Shown here: piece by piece, positions 12,250-25,163 of the stretch
Position numbering within the stretch: the first letter of the stretch is position 1
How the letters are laid out: each line of letters begins with the position of its first letter
Assembly: GCA_905221615.1 (NCBI GenBank)
Contig: CAJNDT010001002.1
Location: 396,001-460,000 of the forward strand
Direction of reading: 5' to 3'
Source of the DNA: Symbiodinium sp. CCMP2592
Taxonomy: Eukaryota > Sar > Dinophyceae > Suessiales > Symbiodiniaceae
Length of the DNA: 64,000 nt
Translations under genes and position numbers: made by a program
Notes under the pieces: generated by a model
Databases searched by the model: none
What the model was told of the DNA's origin: nothing
What the model saw: only the letters and a program-made list of their open reading frames with translations

Positions 12250-15200
12250 GAGCGGTTGTTGTTTTGCCTTCGGTTGGGACGGATTGCACCTTGAAGAGTT
12301 GGGTGTCTCCCATCAAAGCCTTGGCAGACTTAGTGGGCAGTTTTAGCGACTTTTCTTCGCAATGTCTTGGCGAAGGGAAGCACAGGAATGTCCAACAGGA
12401 GAACTGACACAGTGTGCTCTGCAAAAGGGGCGGCATGAAGGAAACTGAAGCCTTGACAAGCAGTTGTTGTTTTGCCTTGGCTTGGGACGGATTGCACCTT
12501 GAAGAGTTGGGTGTCTCCCATCAAAGCCTTGGCAGACTTAGTGGGCAGTTTTAGCGACTTTTCTTCGCTGTGTCCCGGCGAAGGAAAGCACAGGAATGTC
12601 CAACAGGAGAACTGACACAGTGTGCTCTCCAAAGGGGGCGGCATGAAGGAAACTGAAGCGTTGACAAACTGTTGTTGCCTTGCCTTGGCTTGGGACGGAT
12701 TGCACCTTGAAGAGTTGGGTGTCTCCCATCAAAGCCTTGGCAGACTTAGTGGGCAGTTTTAGCGACTTTTCTTCGCTATGTCTTGGCGAAGGGAAGCACA
12801 GGAATGTCCAACAGGAGAACTGACACAGTTTGCTCTGCAAAAGGGGCGGCATGAAGGAAACTGAAGCCTTGACAAGCAGTTGTTGGCTTGCCTTGGCTTG
12901 GGACGGATTGCACCTTGAAGAGTTGGGTGTCTCCCATCAAAGCCTTGGCAGACTCAGTGGGCAGTTTTAGCGACTTTTCTTCGCTATGTCTTGGCGAAGG
13001 GAAGCACAGGAATGTCCAACAGGAGAACTGACACAGTGTGCTCTGCAACGGGGGCGGCATGAAGGAAACTGAAGCGTTGACAAACTGTTGTTGCCTTGCC
13101 TTGGCTTGGGACGGATTGCACCTTGAAGAGTTGGGTGTCTCCCATCAAAGCCTTGGCAGACTCAGTGGGCAGTTTTAGCGACTTTTCTTCGCTATGTCTT
13201 GGCGAAGGGAAGCACAGGAATGTCCAACAGGAGAACTGACACAGTGTTCTCTGCAAAGGGGGCGGCATGAAGGAAAACTGAAGCGTTGACAAGCAGTTGT
13301 TGCCTTGCCTTGGCTTGGGACGGATTGCACCTTGAAGAGTTGGGTGTCTCCCATCAAAGCCTTGGCAGACTTAGCAGGGCAGTTTTAGCGACTTGTCTTC
13401 GCTGTGTGTCGGCGAAGGAAAGCACAGGAATGTCCAACAGGAGAACTGACACAGTGTGCTCTGCAACGGGGGCGGCATGAAGGAAACTGAAGCCTTGACA
13501 AGCAGTTGTTGCCTTGCCTTGGCTTGGGACGGATTGCACCTTGAAGAGTTGGGTGTCTCCCATCAAAGCCTTGGCAGACTTAGTGGGCAGTTTTAGCGAC
13601 TTTTCTTCGCTATGTCTTGGCGAAGGGAAGCACAGGAATGTCCAACAGGAGAACTGACACAGTGTGCTCTGCAAAGGGGGCGGCATGAAGGAAACTGAAG
13701 CGTTGACAAGCAGTTGTTGCCTTGCCTTGGCTTGGGACGGATTGCACCTTGAAGAGTTGGGTGTCTCCCATCAAAGCCTTGGCAGACTTAGCAGGGCAGT
13801 TTTAGCGACTTTTCTTCGCTATGTCTTGGCGAAGGGAAGCACAGGAATGTCCAACAGGAGAACTGACACAGTGTGCTCTGCAACGGGGGCGGCATGAAGG
13901 AAACTGAAGCGTTGACAAGCAGTTGTTGCCTTGCCTTGGCTTGGGACGGATTGCACCTTGAAGAGTTGGGTGTCTCCCATCAAAGCCTTGGCAGACTTAG
14001 TGGGCAGTTTTAGCGACTTTTCTTCGCTATGTGTTGGCGAAGGGAAGCACAGGAATGTCCAACAGGAGAACTGACACAGTGTGCTCTGCAACGGGGGCGG
14101 CATGAAGGAAACTGAAGCGTTGACAAGCAGTTGTTGCCTTGCCTTGGCTTGGGACGGATTGCACCTTGAAGAGTTGGGTGTCTCCCATCAAAGCCTTGGC
14201 AGACTTAGTGGGCAGTTTTAGCGACTTTTCTTCGCTATGTCTTGGCGAAGGAAAGCACAGGAATGTCCAACAGGAGAACTGACACAGTGTGCTCTGCAAA
14301 GGGGGCGGCATGAAGGAAACTGAAGCGTTGACAAACAGTTGTTGCCTTGCCTTGGCTTGGGACGGATTGCACCTTGAAGAGTTGGGTGTCTCCCATCAAA
14401 GCCTTGGGGCAGTTTTAGCGACTTTTCTTCGCTATGTCTTGGCGAAGCACAGGAATTCCAACAGGAGAACTGACACAGTAGGGGGCGGCATGAAGGAAAC
14501 TGAAGCGTTGACAAGCAGTTGTTGCCTTGCCTTGGCTTGGGACGGTCTTGGCGGCGAAGGGAAGCACAGGAATGTCCAACAAAGAGAACTTACACAGTGT
14601 TGCTCTGCAGACGAGGCGACTTTTCTTCGCTATGTCTCGGCGAAGGGAAGCACAGGAATGTCCAACAGGAGAACTTACACAGTGTGCTCTGCAACGAGGG
14701 CGGCATGAAGGAAACTGAAGCCTTGACAAGCAGTTGTTGCCTTGCCCCTTGAAGAGTTGGGTGTCTCCCATCAAAGCCTTGGCAGACTTAGTGGGCAGTT
14801 TTAGCGACTTTTCTTCGCTATGTCTTGGCGAAGGGAAGCACAGGAATGTCCAACAGGAGAACTGACACAGTGTGCTCTGCAACGGGGGCGGCATGAAGGA
14901 AACTGAAGCGTTGACAAGCAGTTGTTGCCTTGCCTTGGCTTGGGACGGATTGCACCTTGAAGAGTTGGGTGTTTCCCATCAAAGCCTTGGCAGACTCAGT
15001 GGGCAGTTTTAGCGACTTTTCTTCGCTATGTCTTGGCGAAGGGAAGCACAGAAATGTTCAACAGGAGAACTGACACAGTGTGCTCCGCAACGGGGGCGGC
15101 ATGAAGGAAACTGCAGCCTTGGCAAGCAGTCGTTGCCTTGCCTTGGCTTGGGACGGATTGCACCTTGAAGAGTTGGGTGTCTCCCATCAAAGCCTTGGCA

Positions 15201-16516
15201 GACTTAGTAGGGCAGTTTTAGCGACTTTTCTTCGCTATGTGTTGGCGAAGGAAAGCACCGGAATGTCCAACAGGAGAAGTGGCATAGTGTTCTCTGCAAA
15301 GGGGGTGGCATGAAGAAACTGAAGCTGAAGCGTTGACGAGCAGTTGTTGCTTTGCCTTGGCTTGGGACGGATTGCACCTTGAAGAGTTGGGTGTCTCCCA
15401 TCAAAGCCATGGCAGACTTCGTAGGGCAGTGTCAAGTTTTAGCGACTTTTCTTCGCTATGTCTCGGCGAAGGAAAGCACAGGAAAGTCCAACAGGAGAAC
15501 TGACACAGTGTGCTCTGTAAAGGGGGCGGCATGAAGGAAACTGAAGCGTTGACAAACTGTTGTTGCCTTGCCTTGGCTTGGGACGGATTGCACCTTGAAG
15601 AGTTGGGTGTCTCCCATCAAAGCCTTGGCAGACTTAGCAAGGCAGTTTTAGCGACTTTTCTTCGCTGTGTGTCGGCGAAGGAAAGCACAGGAATGTCCAA
15701 CAGGAGAAGTGGCATAGTGTTCTCTGCAAAGGGGGCGGCATGAAGGAAACTGAAGCGTTGACAAGCAGTTGTTGGCTTGCCTTGGCTTGGGACGGATTGC
15801 ACCTTGAAGAGTTGGGTGTCTCCCATCAAAGCCTTGGCAGACTTAGTGGGCAGTTTTAGCGACTTTTCTTCGCTGTGTCCCGGCGAAGGAAAGCACAGGA
15901 ATGTCCAACAGGAGAACTGACACAGTGTGCTCTCCAAAGGGGGCGGCATGAAGGAAACTGAAGCGTTGACAAACTGTTGTTGCCTTGCCTTGGCTTGGGA
16001 CGGATTGCACCTTGAAGAGTTGGGTGTCTCCCATCAAAGCCTTGGCAGACTTAGTAGGGCAGTTTTAGCGACTTTTCTTCGCTGTGTGTCGGCGAAGGGA
16101 AGCACAGGAATGTCCAACACGAGAAGTGGCATAGTGTTCTCTGCAAAGGGACGACACGACAAAATAGACCAGTGTTGACAAGCAGTTGTTGGTTTGCCTT
16201 GGTTTGGGACGGATTGCACCCTGAAGAGTTCGGTGTCTCCCATCAAAGCCATGGCAGACTTCGTAGGACAGTTCAATCGACTTTTCTTCGCTATGTCTCG
16301 GCGAAGGAAAGAACAGGAAAGTCCAACAGGAGAACTGGCATAGAGTGCTCTGAGAGGGTGCCGGCATTAAGGAAGCTGAAGCGTTGACCAGCAGTTGTTG
16401 CTTCGACTTGGCTTGGGACGGGTTGCACCTTAACGTGTCTCCCATCAAGGCCTTGGCAGTCTTAGTGGGGAGTTTTAGCGACTTTTCTTCGACATGTCTT
16501 GGCGAAGGAAAGCACA
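12250..16516. repeat. 208-bp tandem satellite array, about 20 units, with a hairpin in each unit
   Basis: The marker GAAGAGTT recurs at 12293, 12501 and 12709, giving an exact 208-bp period. Units continue to about 16516, with truncated copies near 14400-14750 and more diverged ones after about 15300 and at the right edge. Because 208 is not a multiple of three, each repeat shifts the frame, and the roughly 100-residue peptides encoded on either strand are therefore not genes. Every complete unit carries an 11-bp stem (for example 12350-12360 pairing with 12370-12380) with a 9-nt loop of variable sequence. Left and right array edges are more diverged than the centre, as expected for unequal exchange. 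Confidence 0.95.
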
Positions 16517-16519
16517 GAG

Positions 16520-19500
16520 ATTTCTGTGCGCAGAGAAGTGCAGAGCTAGCAACGCATGTGGGTATGCCTCGGCACGGGAGAAGGCTTCAGTCGGTTGATG
16601 CTGGTTGATGACTACCATTTGGCACACTCTGGCCGTGGCGGGTTGCTTATGGCAAGGTTGTCTTCCTGCTTGGCGCTGTCGATACAGCATCTTGGGCAGC
16701 ACCTGGAACCACAAGCGATGTGAGTGTATACACACACACACACATGCGCGTACTGTTGTTTGCAAACAAATTTGCATGCTTTGTGTATGTCGTAGTCGTA
16801 GTTTGTTATCTAGTGAATCTAGTCGATGCACTTGAGTGATTGGCCAAGAAGATGCAGTCACCCCACACGCTAATCAATCAAGCCCGAGCGGAAAATTAAG
16901 CCTTAACCCCAAGCCTTAAGCCCTCCATACTCTAAAACCTCAAAACTCGCGCAAGGCAGGCAAGCCTCCACAGCTTCACGACAACACAAGACTGGAGCGG
17001 CGAGCGAAGAGATCATAGATACGAAACCCCAAAAGCGACACCTTGTCCGAGAGTGAGCGCCGCAACTTAGGAAAGGACACTCCACGTTGCGGTGGCAGTC
17101 TTTGCCCCCGGGAGCCTCGATGTAGCCTCTATGGTGTAAAGGGGTCGGAATTGCGAATCATATCCCCTTATCATCCCTCTACCGTCAGTATACATTTCCC
17201 CAAAACCCTACTCGGGAAGGGTTACGATAAGGTACTGAGAGGGTACTTGTGTTACGGGTATGAGGTCTCGAGTTCGGGGGTTTGGCTTTGGTTTCAGTGC
17301 TTCAGAAGGGGAGTCGAACTTGTCTGACCGCCGTCAGGCTGGAGGGAAGGCCAGTGCTAACCCTGAGTTCTGATTCCTAAAGCCCCGGAACTTGGAACCC
17401 TACGTCATAACAACGTACGTGAACTCGTAAGACTGGTCCTGGATCCTACACTCCTTGTCCCCCAAATGGATAAGAACTTACTGTACGATTACTGTCTAGC
17501 TTAGGTGAAAAACTCATGGCGACCCCTGTAGATTTGTTTTCCCATGGGTTGCCCGAATTCCGAGCGCCAGATGTCTGTAAGTGCTCTGTAAGTAACTTAT
17601 CTAAAGCCTTTGGTGGCTCCCAAACGAACACTTGCCCTGAACCTGCCTGTGCTGGCAGAAGATTCCCAGCTTTCAACCCGAAACAAGGAGCCTGCTAGAA
17701 ACCCGCTCAGAATGATATCTCCATCCGAGTCCCAGTTGCCAAAACCCTATTGCAAGCATTAAATCCATTGCTGAACCCCGGAATTTCACAGAACTCTGCA
17801 ACCCGTTGAACTGAGAACACCCTGGCTGTGCCGAGCTCTCAGAACGCCCCAGAACGTCCCCTGCCGAGTCCGTATGTGAGAGCGTGCTATGGGGGCCTTA
17901 ATGCTTAGAATGGGGTTTTGGGGTCCATTTCTGCTATCGTTATGATAAGGAACCCCCAAAACAGCCTTAAACCCTATGAACCCCGAAACGGGATCGTGTT
18001 GTGTCTCAACTCAAACCCCAGCATTTGCAGTCTCACTCAACCTACCTCGAAGCATATGATGCCCCCCTGGATTCTCCGAGTGTGAGCACCGAAGCCACAC
18101 GAACTTCAAGCCAAGGACACGGCGAAGCTCTAAGTTCGATGTTAGAAGCCCGGGCCTCGGCGTGCAATGCATGCACCATCTGGGGCGTCCATACAAACTA
18201 TAATTGGGTTCTTATGCGGTTTCACAAGACTTTTCGCTGGTGTTGCACGGTGTCGTGTTAGAACAGCGATTGGGGGTTTCTTTATACTTGCATAAGAAGT
18301 GACCATGAGGGTAGCCCTTAGAAGCATGTTCTTCCGATGCCTTGAGTTGAGGGCGTAGAAACCTCAAACTGTGCTGTCTGGGGTTCAGGTTTAGCTCTTT
18401 CCTTCTAGTCGCAAGCGCTGCCACGACGCATTGGAGGAGCATGCCTCAACGTGTACTGCCGATGACGCTGCCCCTTGTGGGATTGGGACGAAAGTGTGAG
18501 GTTTATAGCTTGGATTGTCCGCAGATTGCTGAGATGCTTCTTTAAACGTGCCTCGCAAAGGTTCCCGAGCTCTTTCAGTGGCGTGCTGCCAGCAGCGGCT
18601 GCAAGGAGGTTTCCCTACAGGCCGAAGCCGTAAATCCACTGCTGAGGGAGCAAGTACCTCAAGCTACTCAGCTACTCGCAGCGAAGGTCTAGAACAAGAA
18701 TTGCTCACCGGCTTTGGACAAGGGAGACAAGCATGTAAGTGTGCTTGGACTGTCCCTTCGCAAGGTGTGCCGCAGATATGCAATCTCCGGTCTGTTACCG
18801 TCTCATGTTTGGTTCTAAGTGCAAGAGACTTGGCATGGATCCTGTCGGATTCTGAAGCATTTTGTTAGTTATGTGGAGACCTGCTCAATTTAAGAGCGAC
18901 GGGTTCCGTTGTTTCGACACCTGTTGTTGAAAGTTTGGCTTCATGCAGTTGTTTGTTTGTCCAGGGGTTGGGATGCGGCACCCTCAGGCGCTTTGTTGCG
19001 GCCTGGCGCGAATTCTGGGCGACTGTGAGCTGCAGAGTCCGACTGCCAGACGCCAGGTGAGACCGGCTTAAGCTTGAATGGCCCCTATGTTGTGCTACTT
19101 TAGGTAGAATCTGAAAACAGGTAGGATCCATTTTTCTCATGCCAATACGAGCCGGAGCGTTCTTAATCGGCGGGTTCCGACCCGGGGATTTTGAGTTCAG
19201 GGCTTGGGCCCTTTTCAGGATCTAGGTCTAGGGTGTGAGTGCAAGAGTATCAGTGAAGTCCCAGGCTTGGGTTTTTCGCTGGGCTGCACCGTGCTCCTTT
19301 CTTGAGAGCTCAGCTCCCAGTCCTAGAGCACTTCTGCGGCAGGGCACGAAAAGGCGCTGGGGGCCTCGAAGACAGAAGATGCAGTACCAAATCTTGAGAA
19401 CTCCAATCCCTGCTCCCCGGGAGATCTATTGGGGGTCGAGCGTGGTGTATAAGAAGCATCCTACTGCAGTGTTTGGGCTTAGGATTCAGATGTTCAGTTG

Positions 19501-20000
19501 ACGAAACGGATGATCCCTCATACAAGGCCGACAACCTAAAGTCTGAACACAAACCCTCAACTCAGGCCCCAAACCCTCGAAAGCTCAAGCCTTCTCCCCA
19601 AGCTCTCCAGTGTCACGTCCTTGCTTGCATTAGTTGCTAAGTCCGACGTCAGAGTAGTCGGAAGCTATTCGGAAGCAGCAGTTTTAGATAGCTCTACAGT
19701 AGAAGCCAAAAGTTGGAAACCCCATAGCCTCAATCCTTAAGAGTCATGTATAGGGAAACCCAGCACTATTTGGCCTTCATCCGGGTTCCAACTTTATGGG
19801 GTTTACTGTATTGGAACTGACTGAATGACAGTACCAGTGGTTTAGTTCGATGGTTTCGAGTCAGTCAAAGTTCCCGAAGCTTTAACACCCCCCGGCTTGA
19901 ACTCCTTTTTCCTTTGAAGCTAAGGGATTTAGTTTAGGTGTATCGAAACCACATACTTACTATAGATCCCTATTCTATTATCTTATATTATATTTGTATC
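16520..20000. other. Intergenic, no gene recognised
   Basis: There is a short (CA)n tract near 16730-16743, and dispersed CCGAGTGTGAGC-type motifs lie at 17047 and 18076. Minus-strand frames at 18212-18442 and 18391-18639 have a plausible protein-like composition but no domain and no supporting splice structure. The remainder is degenerate telomere-like heptamer sequence. Confidence 0.5.
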
Positions 20001-20008
20001 ATATATAT

Positions 20009-20044
<36 letters not shown>

Positions 20045-20064
20045 GTATACGCATACATATACAC

Positions 20065-20133
<69 letters not shown>

Positions 20134-20150
20134 TATATATATATATATAA
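20001..20150. repeat. (TACATA)n / (TA)n hexanucleotide array
   Basis: About 150 bp of near-perfect TACATA units ending in (TA)n. It encodes only Tyr/Ile/Thr or Tyr/Val low-complexity peptides in all frames. Confidence 0.95.
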
Positions 20151-20602
20151 TAGAGCGGCAGCCAGGCCCTGGCTGTCCTTGCAGGGCTGACGGCCGGCAA
20201 TGCGGCGGTGCCGCGGTGGTCGATGGTTCAACGGATTCACCGGGGGGGTTTGGTGGTTTTTTGAAGACTTTGTAGGTTAGGGCCTGGTTTGACAGACAAG
20301 GGTTTGTTTAGGATCTGAACGATTCTCTAAATTGGGCTTGCTGGCTGGTCCCCAAGGCTTAAAGTGATACAAGGAGTTTCGATCATGCCCGACTTGTCAG
20401 GGGGTGGGTTCAGGAAGCCTTGATTGAAGGGCCCTGAAGCTAAAACCAGGGTGTACTCGGAAGCCTGGGCCCTGTACTGTAGGTCCGGGAACCCCTTCAC
20501 CCTGGATCCTGGACCCGACACTGACAATCACTGACACCCCAAACTCCAAACCCTGAGCCCAAGATACAATGATCAGCAAAGGCCCCGAGCTCAACGGATG
20601 CT

Positions 20603-20740
20603 GTAGCTAACCGCACGAGCCCTCAGGCGTTGGACCTGAATCCATCCCAGCTTGCCCGCAGTATGAAGTATTCTAGCAACTTGTATGGCTTCTGCTGTTG
20701 GGGACACCCTCTCAAGAGGAAGACTGTCCTGATTGACCCT
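20603..20740 (-). CDS. Possible terminal exon of an unrecognised host gene
   Basis: This minus-strand stretch reads as a balanced peptide ending at a stop near 20600. Its residues are mixed charged and hydrophobic (for example PLERVSPTAEAIQVARILHT), unlike the Ser/Pro/Leu text of the surrounding DNA. A candidate AG acceptor precedes it. About 100 bp upstream on the same strand, 20853-21021 encodes a second protein-like stretch that is helical and charged and stops at a GTAGTA donor-like sequence. I could not find a donor/acceptor pair that keeps phase, so the gene model is unresolved. No family is recognised. The large plus-strand frame over it is extended only by the downstream CTAC array and is probably a shadow. 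Confidence 0.3.
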
Positions 20741-20852
20741 GCGCGGCAAGCTGTACGTGCCTAGACTAGACCCGGTGGTGGAAAACAGAAAGCAGCCCAA
20801 ACCCGAAGTGGCCACGAGTGCTCAGAGTCTTGCTTTCACACGGTGCATACTA

Positions 20853-21021
20853 CCCAAAGGCCCATTTCCGTCTCTTCTCGAAGCCTATCCAACTTCTCTT
20901 CAACCTTGCGGTTGTCTGAAGCTTTTTTTACCCCTGCAGTCCTGTGCAAAATGCTTTCCAACGCCTTTCCTACTTGCTCTTGGCCCTCGAAGTTCCTCGC
21001 AAGACCCTGAGCCCAGGCCAT
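20853..21021 (-). CDS. Possible exon encoding a charged helical segment
   Basis: The frame starts at an ATG at 21021 and encodes about 56 residues, including a charged stretch (KVEEKLDRLREETEMG) with coiled-coil character. It runs into a GTAGTATG donor-like sequence near 20852. It is paired tentatively with the terminal exon candidate at 20603-20740 on the same strand. No homologous family is recognised, and chance cannot be excluded because the phases of the two parts do not join with the splice sites I can see. Confidence 0.3.
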
Positions 21022-21249
21022 GGCACACGCAGAGGAGGCTCAAAAATCGGAGCTTGCTGCACATGTTGATCTTACGGTGTATGTGCGTGCATGTGGGTGC
21101 ATGTGTGCATCTGTGTGTGTGTGTGCGCATGCGGCATGTGCGTGTGTGCTACTGTGAATATCATCCTATGCGCCTCTTGTTCGCTTGTACATGCCTGTCT
21201 TACAGACATGCATACGCAACAAAATGTGTATGTATCCTGCCGGCCCACC

Positions 21250-22205
21250 CTACCGGTCTACCCACCTACCTGCCTACCCCCACCTACCAGCCGAGCTATC
21301 TTCCTGCCAACCCGCTCACCGCCTACCTACCTACCTTCCCCCCCTACCACCTGCCTACCACCGGCCCACCACCTATCTGCCCCCCACTTGCCTATCTGCC
21401 TCCCACCCGCCCACCTGCCTACCTGCCTACCTGCCTACCTTGCTGCCTGCCTACCTGCCTACTTGCCTGCCTGCCTCCTTACCTGCCTACTTGCCACCGC
21501 AAACGAAGAAACACAAAACTGACCGACCGACCAAGCAAACAAACAAGCCACGAAGCAAGCACACAAACGAAAGCCCACTCAAAGAACCACGCAAACACAC
21601 CCAAGCGAACAAGCAAGCACACAAACGCACACACCATCAAACAAACAAGCAAACAACACACACACACACACACAACACACACACGCAACAGCAGCAATAC
21701 AAGCAACAGGACAACACAAACAACCCCACAAAACAACACAACCATAACATAAGTAAAAAAACAATCCAAACAACAATGACCGACCGAACGAAAGACGGAA
21801 CGAACGAACACACATACAGCGGCACGCGCACACAAGTCATACATACGTACATGCGTACAGGCAGACAGACAGACAGACCGACGGACGGACAGACGCACAG
21901 ACAGACAGACAGACGGAGAGACTGAGAAACCTAGAGACACAGAGACGGAGAGAAGCAGAGACGGAAAGACGGAGAGACGGAGAGAGAGAGATGAGAGAGA
22001 CAGAGGCAGACAGAGACAGACCCAGAGAGACACAGACAGACAGACAGAGACAGACGAACCAACAGACGGACCGACGGAGAGACAGAGGCACAGGGACAAT
22101 GAGACAGGCAGAGGCAGACAGAAACAGAGAGAGCGAGAGAGAGAGAGAGAGAGACGGACAGATGTAGAGAGACAAAGACAGACAGACAGAGACAGACAGA
22201 CAGCT
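21250..22205. repeat. Compound CTAC/CTGC, CAAA/CACA and GACA/GAGA microsatellite
   Basis: Three adjoining low-complexity blocks on the plus strand are CTACCTGC-type (about 21250-21495), CAAACAAG/CACA-type (about 21530-21780) and GACA/GAGA-type (about 21858-22203). Long frames through them (Pro/Leu/Thr/Tyr on plus, Ser/Leu/Cys/Val on minus) are repeat translations and not genes. Confidence 0.9.
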
Positions 22206-24345
22206 CTGGGGATTACGATGTTACGCCATGGTTTCTGAAGCCGCCATACTAACCCTTGAAAGCCAGAGGCAAAAAACCGCGTTTGCCAGGCAAGCAAGCA
22301 GCTCCTCACGGACGCTCTGCCGTCCCTGCGCTGTGCAGGACTCTGTTGGGAGCCAGTTGCCTTTTGCAGTATTCTTTGCCACAGCTATTTTGGTGAAAAA
22401 TACGTATATGCACCAAAGAGAGCAACCCTACACTAAGCCATTCATCCGGCACATGCTTCACATGTTAGGGTTCTGGGGGATCAAGGCTGGTAGTGTCTTC
22501 TGAGACACCGACCAGTCTTCTGGCTTTTGCAGGACAAGTGAGGGAGCTTGTTATAGTGGGGGTCTACATGGTAGTTGTTCAACTCACAAGACCTGTCCAC
22601 AAAATAGCCATCGAAGGCACAGCGAGGCATAGCACGGCAGAGAATAGCCAAAGGGAAGTTGGGATAAGGAAGCGCGTTCCCAATGATACACTCTGAGCCG
22701 TAAGCCCTAACTAAGCCTAAGACCTAAGCCCTCACCTGTCCACCAGGATTGCTCTCAATGCTCCGGTTGGGGCGGTGGGGTGCAGCAGAGCAGATGACAG
22801 ACTTGCTCCAGGACGCTGATCAGGCCAGGGCCCTAAATTGAATCCTTGCAGCTTTCGAGCATTGCTCTCTGTAGGATCTTTGGATGTCTGTACGCACTGA
22901 TATAAACTGTAGGGGGCTTTCCATGACCTACTTCGTGAACCATGTTCACTATTAACTATGTTTCCAGTCAGAGTTCAGGCGTAGGAGTTGCGGCAAGTAG
23001 TCACGAAAAGGGCCTTGTCGGTGGAGCTATCGTTTCCTCATTACAGTTCTTCGTTTTTTGAATGGAGACTACCGATTGGCGGATCTGCATTCTATGTTGA
23101 ATTTTCCGAATCTGTTGTGCCTTTCGTTTCTGGCTCCTTTATGGTTGTTTATGTTGTCTTGCACTTTCGCTAGATGTGCTCTCTTCATGTTTACTCCTTG
23201 TTCACTTCCCTGCCTGCGCATTGCCATGTTGGCATACGTCTTCTGCGTTATTCAGCTTGTGCTGTACTTGTTTCTTGCACGCTTGCATTCATCGTGTTTT
23301 CTCCTGTGTCTGGCATGAAGTAATTACATGTACGAAGGAACACAGGAAACACAGGACAGTAATCAGCACTGCATCACGAGCAGATAGCCTCGTGGCGGTT
23401 TCAGACTCTGTCAAGCATGCCCTACTGTACAAACTGACTTGGCATCCAAACCTCCACCCCCAACCACCCCCAAAGCTCAAGCAAAGCTCCAACCTAGACC
23501 TTGCGAATCCTATAGTTCCGAAGATCACGGGGAGTGTTTCACATAGTTCTTGTGTATGATGCTGTTGAGAGTGGTCGCATTCAAGGCATTATGTCTTGTG
23601 TGCTTGGGTGAGTGTTGCAGTCAATGGTGCTGCAGAATTTGCCTGGCCTCTTGCTTCAGGGTACCCGGCAGTCGCAATGGGCCTGGATTCAAAAAAAAGT
23701 GTATTCGCCATGTGGGAGGCAGAATACACCCCTTTCGGGGTTTATCAGGTTACATCTAAAGTGATTGCCCCGAGTTGCGAGCACCGAAAGTGATTGTGCA
23801 TGAGCAATACATGCTAAGGCCTTGATCTGCCTACACTAGTCAGCGGCCTCTGTAACACCCATTTCTGTCAGGCGGTTTCGTCTAAGAGGTTTGCTCCGTG
23901 AGCCTGCCACAGGTCGTCCGGCTGACAGCTGAGAAGGCCTTGATGGAGATGGCCATGCGCAATGCTTCGGCAGCGCATCTGGGCAAAAAGTCTTGGGCTT
24001 CTACGATTCTACACGATGTGCAATCGGTTGCATTAAGGTTTGGGGTTCAGGATCAGGAGAAGCCCTGCACCCCCGTAAAACCCCAAGCCTTGCATCCCTA
24101 AGCACCTTACTCCCGAAAACTCTGCACCCTGGGCGTGCTATACTCCAACGTGCCCCCGATGACTCCCAGAAAAATCTCCCAGCCTGTGCACCGAAACGCC
24201 CAAACACTCAAGCTCAAAATCCTGGAGCTTGGAACCCTGAAAAAATGCAGAGAAGTAACACATCATAACGGCAACGACGACCAAGACTACTGCCGCTGCT
24301 ACTGCAAGCTTCTGCTATGCCACTCCCACTCCCACTTATACTGCT
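22206..24345. other. Intergenic, with one weak exon candidate
   Basis: Mostly featureless. The plus-strand frame at 23898-24050 encodes a protein-like stretch (AEKALMEMAMRNASAAHLGK) without a known domain and could be an isolated exon. A dispersed motif copy is at 23770. No other feature could be supported. Confidence 0.4.
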
Positions 24346-24350
24346 ACTAA

Positions 24351-24351
24351 G

Positions 24352-24426
<75 letters not shown>
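24351..24426. repeat. (TAC)n trinucleotide array
   Basis: About 25 perfect TAC units on the plus strand. Confidence 0.95.
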
Positions 24427-24429
24427 TTT

Positions 24430-25160
24430 TTCAATTGAACGCTGCGCGAGCGTGCTCTGCGCTTTGCGGGCGCCTTTGGTCCCGTGCACTCGTGAAACTG
24501 GTCATCTGCTAGCATTCATCGCTCATATTCCTCTCAGACTGCTCAGTTGAGTAAGACTGTACATCTATGGCTTCCTCCTCCGCCACCTTGTTGTGAACAG
24601 ACGCGTCCGTCTGTGCACCTGTCCCAGCAATTAGGTCGTACTTCGGGCGAAGCCGGCGCCTAGAGTATCCGTCTTGTGACGTCCCACACGGATTACTCAT
24701 GCTGGAGACAGAAGGCCGTAAGGATCACATGTGCGACGCTCATGCTCTTGGCTTTCCTCGGCTTGCATCCGTTATTCTGGGTAGGTTTCCTGCAGAGCTG
24801 AGTGAGTCAAACAGCCGACAGCTGACTGACCATATCGGCTCAGGCGAAGTGCAGTGTCCTGCATTTTGCCGTGGCTAGCGCGCTGCTCTACAGCTCCCGA
24901 AGAGATTTGCAAAAGCGTCGGAAGAGCACCGAATTCCCAGAGGCTGTGCCATACGGGATTTGAGGAGTCTGTGACATTTTCTAATTGCTCCCGTACTAAA
25001 ATGGGTGCTGAGCCTAAGCGCCCATATTGGGGCAAGAGCAATTCAGCACTAAGCTGGACTAAAAAGTGGCGCGCTAGGGAGCGGCATTCTCGCCGACGCT
25101 AAAAGTGATTGCAAGGCGTGCTGGGCCCTAGTCTGATCTTGAGTGAATCTAGCACTAGGA
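24430..25160. other. Intergenic, no gene recognised
   Basis: Short frames on both strands (for example minus 24509-24700, rather acidic) lack domains. The region precedes the short ORF at 25164. Confidence 0.45.
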
Positions 25161-25163
25161 GCC

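Noticed and set aside
12330..16448. A series of about 100-residue ORFs on the minus strand (and about 77-residue ORFs on plus)
   Set aside because: They repeat with the 208-bp satellite unit, which is not a multiple of three, and all three frames are open in turn. It is a satellite, not a gene family.
12250..16516. CRISPR-like array
   Set aside because: The whole 208-bp unit is repeated with no unique spacers, and the genome is eukaryotic.
20733..21752. 339-codon plus-strand ORF
   Set aside because: Its second half is translated CTAC/CAAA repeat, and its first half overlaps more credible minus-strand peptides.
21479..22309. 276-codon minus-strand Ser/Leu/Cys/Val ORF
   Set aside because: It is a translation of the GACA/GAGA and CAAA microsatellites.
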